From assembly GCA_028023455.1 (NCBI GenBank), contig JAQFVV010000002.1, positions 33,737,725 through 33,801,724 on the forward strand: DNA of 64,000 nt. Reading direction: 5' to 3'. Origin of the DNA: Epiperipatus broadwayi (lineage: Eukaryota; Onychophora; Udeonychophora; Euonychophora; Peripatidae). Positions 34,286 through 46,255 of the stretch are shown here, one piece after another. Below the pieces are notes generated by a model, which was not told where the DNA came from, made no database searches, and saw only the letters and a program-made list of their open reading frames with translations. The position numbers and the translations under genes are program-made. Position 1 is the stretch's first letter, and each line of letters starts with the position of its first letter.

Positions 34286-35710
34286 AAGCTTTGGTTTTTA
34301 TTTCAGTTTTATTGGATCATTAACAATTTTTAGTCTAAACTTTTTTAAATGTGTATATATATTACTCTCTGAACTGATATCATTGTATTTGAAATTTAGT
34401 CCATTAATCTCTTTACAGGAATGAAACCAGGGGGCCAACCTGAAATATTTCACTGGCATATTTATTGTTATTTATTTATAATACATTTACAAAATTCTAG
34501 GGAATTCCATTTGATATATATATAAAATCCCATTTTTTTTTCTGAATAAACAAATAAAAAAGAGTATCTATCTTAAATAAAAGTGTTTAACAAAAATTTT
34601 TGAATGGTTTTTGAATAAATAAGATAGAAATATATCTTTCATTTCTTAAGTATGACAAGATTCTTTAAGTGCTTCTAATATCAGTAATAATACATTTTTC
34701 TGCGATTGAATTTAATTTTTACTTTATAAATTTTCAATTAAAACAAGACAAAAAATTGATTATACCATAAATAAAAACTTAGCTAGTATGTAAAAAAATT
34801 TCCAATTTAAGACTTGATAGAATAATGTTATTAATATTAAAATAAATACTAGCCACAAATAACCAGAATAAATGCATTAAGTAAATTTCTAGTTTATCTA
34901 ATAATTGTGAACTTTGATTAAAATCATGAACATATTATAAAATTAATTACATACAAATTAGGGGATAGTCTATTACATTTATAAAATTAGCTTAAAAATG
35001 TATAAAACATATGTATTTCAGTACTTTTGTAAGAGCTGATAACGGAAGTTGGCAGCCATGTTTGTTTTAATTATTCATTTACAGGAGCATCAACAAATCT
35101 TGCAAACAATATGGCTGACTACAAGCTAACATAATATTATTTTTTAATATGATTCTAAAAAACAAAAGAAAATATACAGAACTACAAATGATTGTAATTA
35201 AAGGAAATTTAATATAAATAACAAATGAAAAAGCTAGTCAACGAAAATATAACAAATGTGTGTTACTAACATGGGTTCTTCATATCAACCAGCAGAAATC
35301 CTTAATAGCATGCTTTTAGCCATAAATACATCTTCATCTTTATGCAGCTAGAGTGCCATCAATGTGTTGTTTTGTAGTTCCCTGTGCTTTTTGTTTCTTC
35401 TGTCATTGGAAAATCCTAAATTTTAATCATTTACACAAAAAAAACTAGTAAAGTAAAAGCTTAAAAATAATATTACACTAAATGTTTAAAAGGCCCACTT
35501 TTTAGAGATAGTAAAGCATCTCTTCAGTTGATTGTTTATTTAAAAATAATATTACTATTTTAAGCACAAGTGCGTGTGCGGCGCAACTGCTCCCAAAAGC
35601 TGTAATACAAATACAAATAGCTAACTAAAAATATTAAAACAGCTGAGCACTTTCAAAGGATCTTGCCTTCATAATCATAGCTTGCTTATGTTTAAATTTA
35701 TGCAAATATG
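34286..35710. other. AT-rich DNA, no feature seen
   Basis: No gene or repeat-family match is recognised. Confidence 0.5.
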
Positions 35711-35983
35711 CTAATTCCATCTTTTTGATAGAGAAAAACATGTGTCCTTCCTGTTTATGGCATCGCTGTCGCGAGAGATAAATAAAGCCTCTTTGATCTT
35801 TCTTTTGAGGTCATGTCTCTCTCTACATATGATGGTAGGATTGTCTGGAATGCACTCATGGTGACTTGTGCACTGGTGCTGATAAAAAACTGAATAATTA
35901 GAAGGATCGTTGCGAGCTCTATTGTACGACTTAATCAGATTACTATTGTAAATAAAAGAAACATTGCTATAAAAACCAGTCAC
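35711..35983 (-). pseudogene. second PLE-type GIY-YIG C-terminal fragment
   Basis: The last third of the frame reads ERHDLKRKIKEALFISRD, SDAINRKDTCFSLSKRWN then stop. The arrangement R-K-x-K-E-A-x-x-I, about 10 residues, I-N-R, then L-S-x-x-W is the usual end of the GIY-YIG nuclease in many Penelope-like proteins, with the E as the probable metal-binding residue. It differs clearly from the 32.1 k end (RERKQKESFFIFK, no LSxxW), so it belongs to another PLE lineage. Upstream residues are not recognisable. TTTTTATAG just before the frame could be a splice acceptor or chance. Confidence 0.6.
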
Positions 35984-36989
35984 AAATAATTGGAAAAGTA
36001 AATAAAAACAATAAAATCATTTGCGTTCAAAAAAAATGGTGGGAGCATTGTTACTTCGCCACACATCTCTTGTATAGAAGTCAATAAAATTTTATAAAGA
36101 TTTTTTAGATATCGTGCATTTTATGGAGTAGAAAATCCTCCAGAATACTTTTCCTGATCTTCTCAGTATTGTAGCTGAATATTCTGCCAATCCATTTATC
36201 ACTATTCAATGCTGATGAAATATTTGTTATTTACTTGCTACAAAAAAAAAATTTAGTCATCTAAAGTAATTAATCTATGGACATATACTTCTATAAATTA
36301 ATCTGCAAATCTAACTATTTTAAATGCTCAGAAGACAGTTGGAATGTAAACTCTCATGGGAAAACTACCATAGAATGAATCATAATAAGCTAAATATTAT
36401 ATTGCCAGCAGACATTAAAATTTAATGATTAATGGCTACATTCCACATTTACAGACACAAACTATATATGAGCTTACAAAGACATTAAGATAATCAGTTG
36501 AACTTTCTATAGCTACCCTCAAAGAGTTCATGTAAGTTATAAACATTTTTTCTGTCTCATATGTGATAGCTATATAATTTTCTTAGTTGTAAATATGTAA
36601 ACACATTTTTATTAACATTATTATCAAATAATTGTATTTTTTAATTAAAGTGATTGTTATTGTTAACCATTGTCATTTCTGATACGAACCCAAGTTGATT
36701 ATTTATTTGCTAATTTAACAACTGTATTAGGTGGATGAGAATAGCGATCAGGAAATATGATTGAATGTGTTTGTAAACTTGTTTTTATGCATGTTCAATT
36801 TGATCATTGCTTGTGATTATTACAGATTTGCCAATTAAAAATAAGTTTCATGCTGTCCCTCCACCATGTTCATGGTTACTCTTTAGTTATCTTAAATTTC
36901 CCCCAGACAAAATTAACTTGCAAATATTATATTTTTTCATTTTATTGTTAACTTGATTATTATAAATTGTAAAAGAGCAGATATATATA
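35984..36989. other. AT-rich DNA, no feature seen
   Basis: I could not extend the PLE fragment upstream into a reverse transcriptase. Otherwise featureless. Confidence 0.5.
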
Positions 36990-37150
36990 TATTTAAATAT
37001 AGGTATAGTATCTATACTAAACTTAATGTTATTATAAGAGACTTGAAACTTAATGTATAACATAGACTGAATAGATGTAAGATACTTGAAAGTTCCAGTT
37101 CAAGTCCTTTATAATAACATTAAGTTTAGTATAGACAATATACATATATT
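36990..37150. repeat. small palindrome with RZ1 tail
   Basis: GTATCTATACTAAACTTAAT and ATTAAGTTTAGTATAGACAA are inverted repeats around 37010 and 37120. Between them GACTGAATAGATGTAAGATA and CAGTTCAAGTCC match the tRNA-like tail of RZ1. Confidence 0.6.
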
Positions 37151-37194
37151 TAACTATTAAATATTACCAAAATCACACTTTTCTTTATGTTTGC

Positions 37195-38280
37195 CGTAAT
37201 ATCATATAAATACAATTTATCCAAACTTCAAACATTTTTTAGCAAAACTTTATTTGTACAGATTGGTGTAGTTATTAAATAAGATATATAGAGGTAAATA
37301 TGTAAAGAGATAATTGTTAATAAATAAGTTGGGGATGATAAAAAATGGTTAGGTTAAATAGGAGTATAAATTTGGGTATATTTATAGATAAAAAATAATA
37401 ATAAATAAATAAATTAATAAACTTAGCATAATATTTACATATAAAACAGTATAAAAAAATTATAAGAATTATATAAAAATAATGATAAAAGTTAAAATAT
37501 ATAAAATAAAAAAATATATATGTAAATAAAGTTGTAGGGAATATATATATAAAGACATATAAAGAAGTATAATATAAATTTATGAGTATTACATAATAAT
37601 AAAAGTTAAAGTGTAAAAAATAAAATAAAAAAAATATATAAATAAAGAGTTGTAGGGGATATATATTTAGTTTAATTAATATGTAATAGAGGGAGCTAGG
37701 GTATAAGATATTTTTTTGAAAAAAACCATTTTTCATTATTTTATTTAGAAGATCAGTTTATAGGTTTTAAATATTCAGCAATAATAAATATAAAATATTA
37801 ATTTTAAAAGAAGAATGAGTAAGAAAATAATAAATATGATTTAAAATTAAAAGAATTTTAGTTACAATCATAAAGTTTAAGTTTATGAAGAATACAGATA
37901 ATTAGTAGATTGTTAATAATAATAAAATAGATAATATTTAGATTAATAGTTGTCCTTGAATGTATATATGTATAAAGTTAAGAATACACATGTATAATTT
38001 ATGTATATTTTTTATTTATGTAGTACATTTTATTTTATATTAATTGTTTTATTTAGGTTTGATTATTTATTTCAGATTTTTAATATATATATTTTATGTT
38101 GTTTTTAGTTTTTTATTGTTTAAAATTTTTTATGGTGTTATTATATAGTTATGTTTTTTTTTGTTCATTATATCATAGCTCTGAAGAAGACTGCAGGTCA
38201 GTCGAAACGTAGGTGTATGTACAAATAAAGTTTTGCTAAAAAGTGTTTGAAGTTTGGATAAATTGTATTTATATTTAACT
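37195..38280. mobile_element. long inverted repeat carrying a PLE-type hammerhead at its right arm
   Basis: TACAATTTATCCAAACTTCA...AGCAAAACTTTATTTGTACA at about 37203-37262 is repeated in reverse at about 38216-38275 (about 58 bp, few differences). The roughly 950 bp interior is extremely AT-rich and without credible ORFs, although a 139-codon low-complexity frame exists on the minus strand. The hammerhead-like motif sits immediately inside the right arm. PLE terminal repeats are known to occur in inverted orientation, so this may be the ends of a PLE that lost its coding part (inference). Confidence 0.65.
38174..38219 (+). ncRNA. PLE-type hammerhead ribozyme
   Basis: CTGAAGA is at 38181-38187, one unpaired A, stem II GACTG/CAGTC with loop CAGGT at 38189-38203, GAA at 38204-38206, palindromic stem III ACGT at 38207-38210 and A38211 as the cleavage base. 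Stem I can form between CATAGCT (38174-38180) and GGTGTATG (38212-38219) with two G-T wobbles and one bulged G. The motif CTGAnGAAG...GAAACGT is one I associate with PLE terminal repeats. Confidence 0.6.
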
Positions 38281-38289
38281 ATTATATAT

Positions 38290-38710
38290 TCATCCTGTGT
38301 TCTGCCCATCCTTCTGTATAATTAAATGGATATATTAATGCCCTATGTGTGAGGGTAGACTGACGTGAGGTCAACATGGGCATGACAACAATATTGGCAT
38401 CAGCATGGGATTTGGACATTCTATCATCAGATTTTCAATCATATAGATGGCTGAAGAGTTGCAGGGTGGAGAAGATTGAAGCTTGTCCATTAAAGTTTAA
38501 AGATTTGCTATCTTAATATAAACTGAGCACTGATTGTATATATGTGTGAGAAATGGTGATCTGGACCAACTGATGAGTGCTGGTTCAGCATAAAATCCAT
38601 ATATTGGAGATCATTTATCTTTTTCACATGTATGTGGTCATGTGTATCAGTTCTATAAAGTAGATTAAATAATGTAGAGTGCTTTAATGGTCGAGTTCAA
38701 GTCCCTTATA
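38290..38710 (+). mobile_element. RZ1 subtype B, complete unit
   Basis: Order: TTCTGCCCATCC, TGAGGTCAACATGGGCATGA, ATCATCAGATTTTCAAT, GATGGCTGAAGAGTTG, GATTGAAGCTTGTCCATTAA, ATAAACTGAGCACTGATTG, hammerhead 38553-38620, tRNA-like tail ending GAGTTCAAGTCCC. The ribozyme has CTGATGA at 38570-38576 and paired outer stem I (TGATC/GATCA), but stem II closes with a G-T pair and G12 is A. Confidence 0.85.
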
Positions 38711-39014
38711 AATATATAAATTACATTATCCCAGCCAATTCCTAAATAAACCAATAGTATATTAGGAATACTCGGATAATAAATGATGTTATAGGAGTAT
38801 TAGCTTGGCAACAGATTACTGATATTCTATTAGTTTATGCTATGTCTAGCTGTTCCAAGAGGGCACTTCCCAAAAATACAAATCACCACAAAACAGTTAA
38901 TATTTAGATAATTTAATAAATGATAATTAATAGCATTTTATCTATTTACATAACAATTATTTGACATAATAAGGCCCAAAGGTGCCCATAAATAATAATG
39001 TAGATCACTATAAC

Positions 39015-39240
39015 CTATAAAAGTCCTATCTGGCTGTTCTCACGTTTGGAGGCCAGCTCTCCACACTTGAAGTCATTGTGCCATGGGAGACGATCTACTC
39101 CAATATATATGTCAGTTCTCACGGGTGAAGCTCCAGTAATCAAGTGTAGTCTTGTTGATCCAAGTTTTACTGAGGTATTCATTATTTCAATCCTTGAAGT
39201 TGATTGGCTCATACTCCCGTCCATCCGTTCAGGTGATTCT
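39015..39240 (-). CDS. uncharacterised open frame in a GC-richer patch
   Basis: A 69-codon frame (start ATG near 39222) with balanced amino-acid composition, including STRLHLITGASPVRTDIYIG and VDRLPWHNDFKCGEL. The bases are clearly richer in G+C than their surroundings, which is what one expects of a conserved exon or a foreign insert. I do not recognise the protein. There is no convincing splice acceptor or donor at either edge, and an equally long frame lies on the other strand. It could be an exon, a pseudogene or non-coding. Confidence 0.25.
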
Positions 39241-41460
39241 TTATTTCAATGTTCCATATAGAAGAATTTACATCGTTATTTCTGATTTTAATTAATAAGT
39301 TATTTCATTTTATTTTATAAAGAAAATCTAAACAAGAATTTCTTTGTTTTATTTTATTAAAGATGTATTCTACTCTCATTAATTAAACATGTATTAAATT
39401 TTAGAAAATAATATTTTTCTAATCTTATAAGTTATAAATCTTTTACTTACTATTTTAAGCAGTCTTTTAAAATTCTTTAATTTAATAAACTTATTAGTTT
39501 TTCTCTAAGTTTATAGCTATATATGTATGTACATTTAAACATACACATACATATCAGTTTACTTAACCACTATTTAGGGTAATGTGTTTATAGATGTCCA
39601 ATTATCTTTTATTATTTGTGGTTTAAAATATATATGTAGATGAAAATAAAACAGTCAATAAATAGTACTTCAACATAAGAACTTTCCAACATTTGCCCAT
39701 AAGAATCAATGAAAAAAACAATGCATGCTTCTTGGTTTCACCTATTTTCTAGATATTTATCCATTTACTAACCAATAATTACATGGGACTATGTGGATTG
39801 TCTATGGACCATAAACTTAAAATAAAAATCCTAAAATTGTTTGTGGTCTAAAATATCAGCAGGTGGATATACTAAACATAACATTACGAAACACTTCCGT
39901 ATAAAATATATAGTAAGAATTAAATGTATACACAACTGTATTTGTTATTATAAATAATTCAAACAATTATTTTAATGTGTGATCTTACAAATAATTCATG
40001 CACAAAATTTTTATCTAAAATATTCTTAATAATAACAATAATTAATATATATATACATATGTGTGTGTCGTTTTTAAAAGTTTTTTAATAAATAAAAAAT
40101 CAATTACGTAAAATAAACATATAGTTGAAATAAAAAAAAACATATATATAAATGTATAACGAAATAATTTAATAAAATTATGTTTTCTGTTTTACCATAG
40201 ATTTAATTGCTAGAAATAGTAAATAATCTTCCTATGAGTAAATAAGAATTAATAAAAGAATTCTCTCTAGTAGAATAAATTTTTATTACAATTATATAAT
40301 TTATATGATTAATTCTTTAGTTATATAAAAAGATATTCGAATATATATCGAAACCGTACCGGTCAGAAGGAAAAGCTAATCGCAATCCCGGTTGAGACAC
40401 GGTGCGATCAATAATGTGGTAAAGTGCAACTGCCCCTCATTTGACTTGCAATTCGCTGTGCATAAAAGTTTTTATACTTCCAAATAAGCTAAACGATTCT
40501 ATACTTTAATAATAGATTCACATTCAATAAATAAATTTATCAGGGTTATTCAATAATATGTGTACTCTTAATCTTATTCTATTATATTAATAAAAATCTT
40601 CGCAAATATATTGTTTCTTGTTATAAGAACTAATAAAGAGTCATTCAATCTGTGTTTTAAAACTAAGGCTAGCAATTTTAAAGATAAAGTTGATTAACGA
40701 TTTATCTCAGGGTTTTATAACTGCATGGATGTAAAACGTGTTTATGTATTTAAGGATACGACAATGTAAAAGTGGATTTATGTACATCAACCTACCCAAT
40801 GCTTTTATATTTCAGATAGCATTAAGACAATAATATTTAATCTAAATAGATTTTATGTGTAATCTAATATCGCAAATATGAACTTTTATATGGTGAATAT
40901 GCTGTGACGATGTTTGTTTAATAAAGACAAAAGATAAATATTAACAATTATTTACTTTTACAATATAAAATAAATGATAAAAACGAATAATAGCAACATG
41001 AAAATTATATAAAATATCTAACAAATATTATCGGTTGTTTTCTAAATCTAATTTGAAATTGGGATAAGAAAAGTTTATTATCAGACAGAATTGCGAGAAC
41101 ATTAAATAGGAATATGGTAGTTATTATTTAAAAAAAATTATAATCGTCAATTTAGATATTGGCGGATAATAGTCATCATCACACAATCAATGATAAATGC
41201 TCTATATGGTCCTTAATTAGTTTGTTTCACTAACCAATTATCAATCAACATCAATAATTTTGAAGAAGTTTTCACTCTTTTAAGAAAAGCAAGTACAATT
41301 ATTTCTTAGCATACCTAAATGATACTTCCCACATTGGACTTATTTATTTTACCTCAAGATTCTTTACTAAATTTATTTGCAGACTTAAACATTAGGAGTG
41401 TTACTCTATTAATAAAATATAACTAGATCATTAGATTGCCTGATTACATTACATATTATA
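39241..41460. other. AT-rich DNA with a GC-richer patch at 40350-40460
   Basis: Mostly featureless. Around 40350-40460 the sequence (CGAAACCGTACCGGTCAG, CAATCCCGGTTGAGACACGG) is much richer in G+C than its surroundings and has short inverted pairs such as ACCGTACCGGT. I cannot assign it to a tRNA, snRNA or known ribozyme. Confidence 0.4.
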
Positions 41461-41464
41461 TTAC

Positions 41465-41754
41465 AATTAAGTTCCAGGTATAAGAATACATGTATTTCAA
41501 ATCTTACCCATTAAGCCTGCATTCTGTCCATCCCTCTTATATGTATTTAAATGGATACTGTCCTATACATGAGGGATCAGAGTGACTTGATGTCAACATG
41601 GCCATAACAACAATATTGACATCAGCATGGGATTTGGGCATTCTATCATCAGATTTTCAATGGTATGGATGGCTGAAGAGTTGGAGATTGGAGTAGATTA
41701 AAGCCTCTCCATTAGTGTATAAAGATTTGCTATCTTAATATAAACTGAGCACTG

Positions 41755-41818
<64 letters not shown>

Positions 41819-42025
41819 AGATGATAATCTGGACCAACTGATGAGTGCTGGTTCAGCACAAAATATGGATATGGAGATTATTTATCTTTTCTACATGTGT
41901 GTGGTCATGTGTATCAGTAGTATGAGATAGTGTGGGTAGTTGAAGGTTGCTTGAAAATCTGAATTCAAATCCTCTATAATTATAATTAAGTTCCAGGTAT
42001 AAGAATGCCTGTATTTCAAATCTTA
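41465..42025 (+). mobile_element. RZ1 subtype B, complete unit with 42 bp terminal direct repeats
   Basis: A 42 bp sequence starting AATTAAGTTCCAGG and ending TTTCAAATCTTA occurs at 41465-41506 and 41984-42025, with three differences. Between them lie all RZ1-B modules, a (TA)n(TG)n microsatellite (41762-41818), the hammerhead at 41822-41885 (CTGATGA at 41838; G12 changed to A at 41860) and the tRNA-like tail. The same 42-mer occurs near 63205, 63660 and 63745. Terminal direct repeats around a ribozyme are the layout of retrozymes. Confidence 0.85.
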
Positions 42026-44090
42026 TATAACATTTTAAAATATTAACACTAATGTATAAGAGTGGTGCAAGAAATATTCCTTACACATCTAATCATCTAA
42101 ATAAGGAAGATCCTTACAAACCATATAATAATTGCAATACAGTATAGTTTTATATAAGTTTAATAGTTATTCAACTTAAACTTAAAGTAAATCACATTTA
42201 ATTTAATTTAATATCTACAATAATAATGTTAAATAAGAATATTTACCGATACATAAGCATAGTAAGGTCTGAGAAAACTTTATTACATTAATAATAACTA
42301 TAATATTAACTGATTAAGAAAGAAGCAATCATGAGAAAGTGCATTAAATAATCCATCATCGGTTTGGTGCAGAATTAATTTCACTTTCTTAATATAACCA
42401 TTTCTGGACACATCATAAAAATTAATAAATTTTATTTATTATAATTGCTGATTTAAGGTAAGTTAAATTCAACACATAAATCCATTTTAAGATTGCTTAT
42501 GATTTAGATGTTTATCATAGTTAATATTTACTTTGATAATCCACAATTCAGGAGTGGCATTTAAATATTTAAATTCATAATCTATTATCCATTGAGTGGT
42601 ATTTAAATATTTAGCATTGATAATCTATAATGCATTTCTTAATCACTGGGTACAAATTCATATTTTGTTACACACAGCATTTTAATTCATTTGGACAGTT
42701 GTTATAATTTTATCCAAAAGATTAGCATTCATTATTTCTTTATTTTGAGATAAATAATTAATCTATTCACTTATAGACCTTTAATCCATGATGCCAATAA
42801 TTTTGATCATATCTTTGATAAAGTAAATAGTTTATTAAAGCAATTTTTATTACTTTTTCAATCCAAGTTCGTTTGTCTAAGTGACAACTTTATTGAAGCA
42901 TATTTGAGTTGAAAAATTATTATTTAAAGTTTTTTCTTGTATAATTAAAGATGAAATAAATTTATGTTATTGAGACTTAATATTGACATTTTCTTAAAGT
43001 AAAAAAGAAAACAATTATCTTACAATATTTTGAAAATAAACATCAGTTACTTATTTGAAGTTAATAAATATAATTTTCCAATTATATCAGCTATTTAATA
43101 TTACTTCCAATTAAAGAAGTCCAGCAAATTTTGTTGAAATTGTGAGACAGCATTTCATACATCAATTTATCCATTTGTTCACTAACAGTTGTCTGTAATA
43201 AATGTGATCTCTCAAAGTAAAGAATTAATGAATTAATTGATGATGGTTTCTGGTTTATTTGTTATTTATCATTCTCATAAAATAATGAAAGGTCATTTTG
43301 CCTAGCAAAGGCAAATATCTAGCTGTTTGGTTTAGCCAATCATCATGTAGATGATAACCAAAATGGTTATTTAAATATTTGAATCAGTTTAGGTTCTGAC
43401 TGCAATAAAAATTTCTGAAGATTGTCTGGATATTCCAAATTGCAGCTTTTATACCAGTTATCCCATGATGTCTGGATTGAATTTGTCTAGGAAGTATTGG
43501 AAGAGGATATCATGGTTGTTTCTGGACAAAATGCTAGATGCTAAGATTTTTGAAACAAAGTATTAAAATTTGATGAACACTGCTCAAAAATGAAGAAAAC
43601 AAGAAAATAATAATTCCAGTCTTTCTCAAAAATTTTACTTTTATTTTCTTGAAACTATCATGGTTGTATGTTATTGATTTCTTTTGCCTTTTTCTAAAAG
43701 TAAATATTTTAAAATAAAATCTGAATCTAATAACACTATTTTTCTACAATAATAAGTATTACACAATATTCTGCAAAAATAACCATAATATATAAAACAA
43801 ACTATAGAAAATATACATTTTTTTTTTGAAATCTAATACAAAAAATGAATACAAGATTTTGCATGTGCTTTCACATGGAAAAAACAATAAGAAATTACCA
43901 ATCAGTGATTGGATGGGGCATCATCTTGTTTGTAATAAATTTATCTATTTAATACTGATATTTAGATTTTTTAAAAATTAAAAAATTATTATTTTAGTTC
44001 CAGATTTTGTAACAAATAAATGCAAACTGATGAACTAATACTAAAGGTATTTATAAGAGAATCAATGTGATGTGATGTATTATGATGTAC
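42026..44090. other. AT-rich DNA, no gene seen
   Basis: A short tandem pair (GGCATTTAAATATTTA / GGTATTTAAATATTTA, about 42557 and 42598) is the only structure noted. Confidence 0.5.
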
Positions 44091-44094
44091 TGTG

Positions 44095-46255
44095 ATTTCT
44101 TAAATGGAGTCAGGAATCTCTCAGCAACTATGACCAAAGAAACCTGTTAGCCACTTTACCTTCTTTTTCCATTCCCCACCCTAAGCTTTCCCATAATCTG
44201 CTCCATCCCATTTCCACAACCTAATCTTTGTCAATTCTATGGCCTTTATATCTAAATCCCCCTTATCTTTTGCAAACCCAGCATAAAAACCAATAACCCA
44301 CCTTCTGTATAATCGCTTTGTTCATATTTATTCTTCCATAACTTCATTATTTGTACGCTTTCTGCTTTCAAGCATTTACATTCAATCAACAGATGCCTAA
44401 TATTTTCTATGCCTTCCTTACCCAATTTGCAGACTAAATCACCCATATTTTTTCATTTACATGTATATTCTCTTGTTGCTAAAGATCCCATTCGAGCCTT
44501 AAACAATAAATTACTTTCCTTACTATTATCATAAATTAACTTGCACCCCACCTTTTATACACATATATTGATAAAAATTCTTTATCCAAATATTTTGCAT
44601 ACCACATTACCTTTCTCACCCATCTTGTTGCCTGCCCTTTACTCATAACCCAATTAAATACTATTTTGGCTATTCTTACCAAACATTTTCATTTTACTTT
44701 TTGCATCTCTCATATAAAAACTTGACCATACAATTTCTCCTTGAATTGCCTCATTTGCTGTCCACACCTCTGCATCTAATACATGTCTTCCTACTTCCCT
44801 TTGTACTTTCTCTAAGTAATCTAATATCCCCTTTACTAACACATAAAGCATCATTACCATATGTTAACCCTGCTACTGCAACTCCCTTCCATACAATTCT
44901 AGCTATCATATTTATTATATGAAAACACTGTTAATTTCTTTACCAAACCCTTTCTTTTTTTTTTTTTGCTTCATTTACCAATTTTTTCTGCCATTAATCC
45001 AAGCAATTTTCATGATTACTTAAGATGATTCCCAAATAACTATATTTATCCACCACCCTTAACTTTTATATCCCCCAATTAAAATTTTACATATTCTCTT
45101 TCCCCAGTATTAACCATCATTATATTTGATTTTTCTTCACTAAATTTGATCCCCATCTCTTTACCCACCCTTGCACATGTCCTCAGCATAGCTTCCATAT
45201 CTTCTCTTCTTTCTGCAAACAAAAAAATATCATCCACAAAAAAAAGATCCAACAAAGTATATACTCCCTTGCCACCTATTAATAGTATCTCTATCCCTCT
45301 TCCTAGTCTATCTATTGCTTTCTCCATTTCACTCAAATACAACAAAAACAAAATAGGTGACATAGGGCATCCTTGCCTTAGTTCCACCTTATTTTTAACT
45401 TTAACTAATTCTATATCCCATAATTGATAAGTATAGTAATTATTTTCATATAATTTCTTAATAATATTTACTAAAGCTTCATCCATTCCCAAAATTTGCT
45501 AAACTTACCCATAACCTATTTCTATTTACTCTATCATATGCCTTCTCTATATCTATAAAACTTATATATAATGATTTACCTGAATTCCTACTCATATCCA
45601 TAAGTTGTGTAACTACAAATAAACTATCTCCTATATGCCTATCTTACCTAAAACCTCCTTGCATTTACCCCACTACATTATTCTCTTCCATCCATTTTAC
45701 AACTCTTCCAGCTACCATATATGATAAAACTTTATATAAAACTGATGTTACCATTATCGATCTATAATTATTTAACTTTCTATGATCCTTACCCTTTCCT
45801 TTAAATAATAATCTTACTTTTGTATTACTCCAACTCCCCAGAAAAACTCTCTTCTATGCCATCTTATTAAAACATGATAATAACTTTTCGTTTGCTCTAT
45901 GCCATAAATTCATTACCATCTCTGCTGCCCATCCATCTAAACCTCTCACCTTTCCACTTTTCAATCTCTTCCCTGGCTCATTCAGTTCATATTTTAACCT
46001 AATATATTCTCATTACTAAATGCTTTCATGTTTCCTATTACTCAGTCCTTCACATCTAACTTCTTTTCTATATCCATTACATATCTATTTAAGATTCTCA
46101 CTAATTCATTTCTAAAGCTACACTCTATTCCCTCATCATCTATTAATATTATCTCTCTCTCTCTCCTACATTTCTCCTTTTAATGTAATTCCAATTTTTT
46201 TTACTCCCATCTCTTCCATTTTTATTAATATCCTCCAACAATTTACTATTTAAGG
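44095..46255 (-). pseudogene. non-LTR retrotransposon (LINE), second lineage, 5' truncated
   Basis: On the minus strand from about 46000: SGKVRGLDGWAAEM, LFKGKGKDHRKLNNYRSIMV (RT entry), MQGGFR-DRHIGDSLFVV, then YISFIDIEKAYDRVNRNRLW (motif A; first catalytic Asp in FIDIEKAYD). Next come VELRQGCPMSPILFLLYLSE (motif B) and FVDDIFLFAE (catalytic block, normally FADD) at 45079-45492, and distally a cysteine-histidine stretch KEGIENIRHLLIECKCLKA at 44252-44446. The last resembles the C-H-C motif near the end of several LINE proteins. Stops (including two TAA between the RT blocks) and frameshifts interrupt it. It ends in an ATGATG-like tail near 44070-44100. It is not the RTE type seen elsewhere here. 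I cannot name its clade. Confidence 0.82.

Noticed and set aside
37317-37736. 139-codon frame on the minus strand
   Set aside because: Almost entirely Phe, Tyr, Ile and Leu from an A/T repeat; not protein-like.
41762-41818. CRISPR-like or regulatory array
   Set aside because: It is a plain (TA)n(TG)n microsatellite inside RZ1; nothing in the window suggests prokaryotic DNA.
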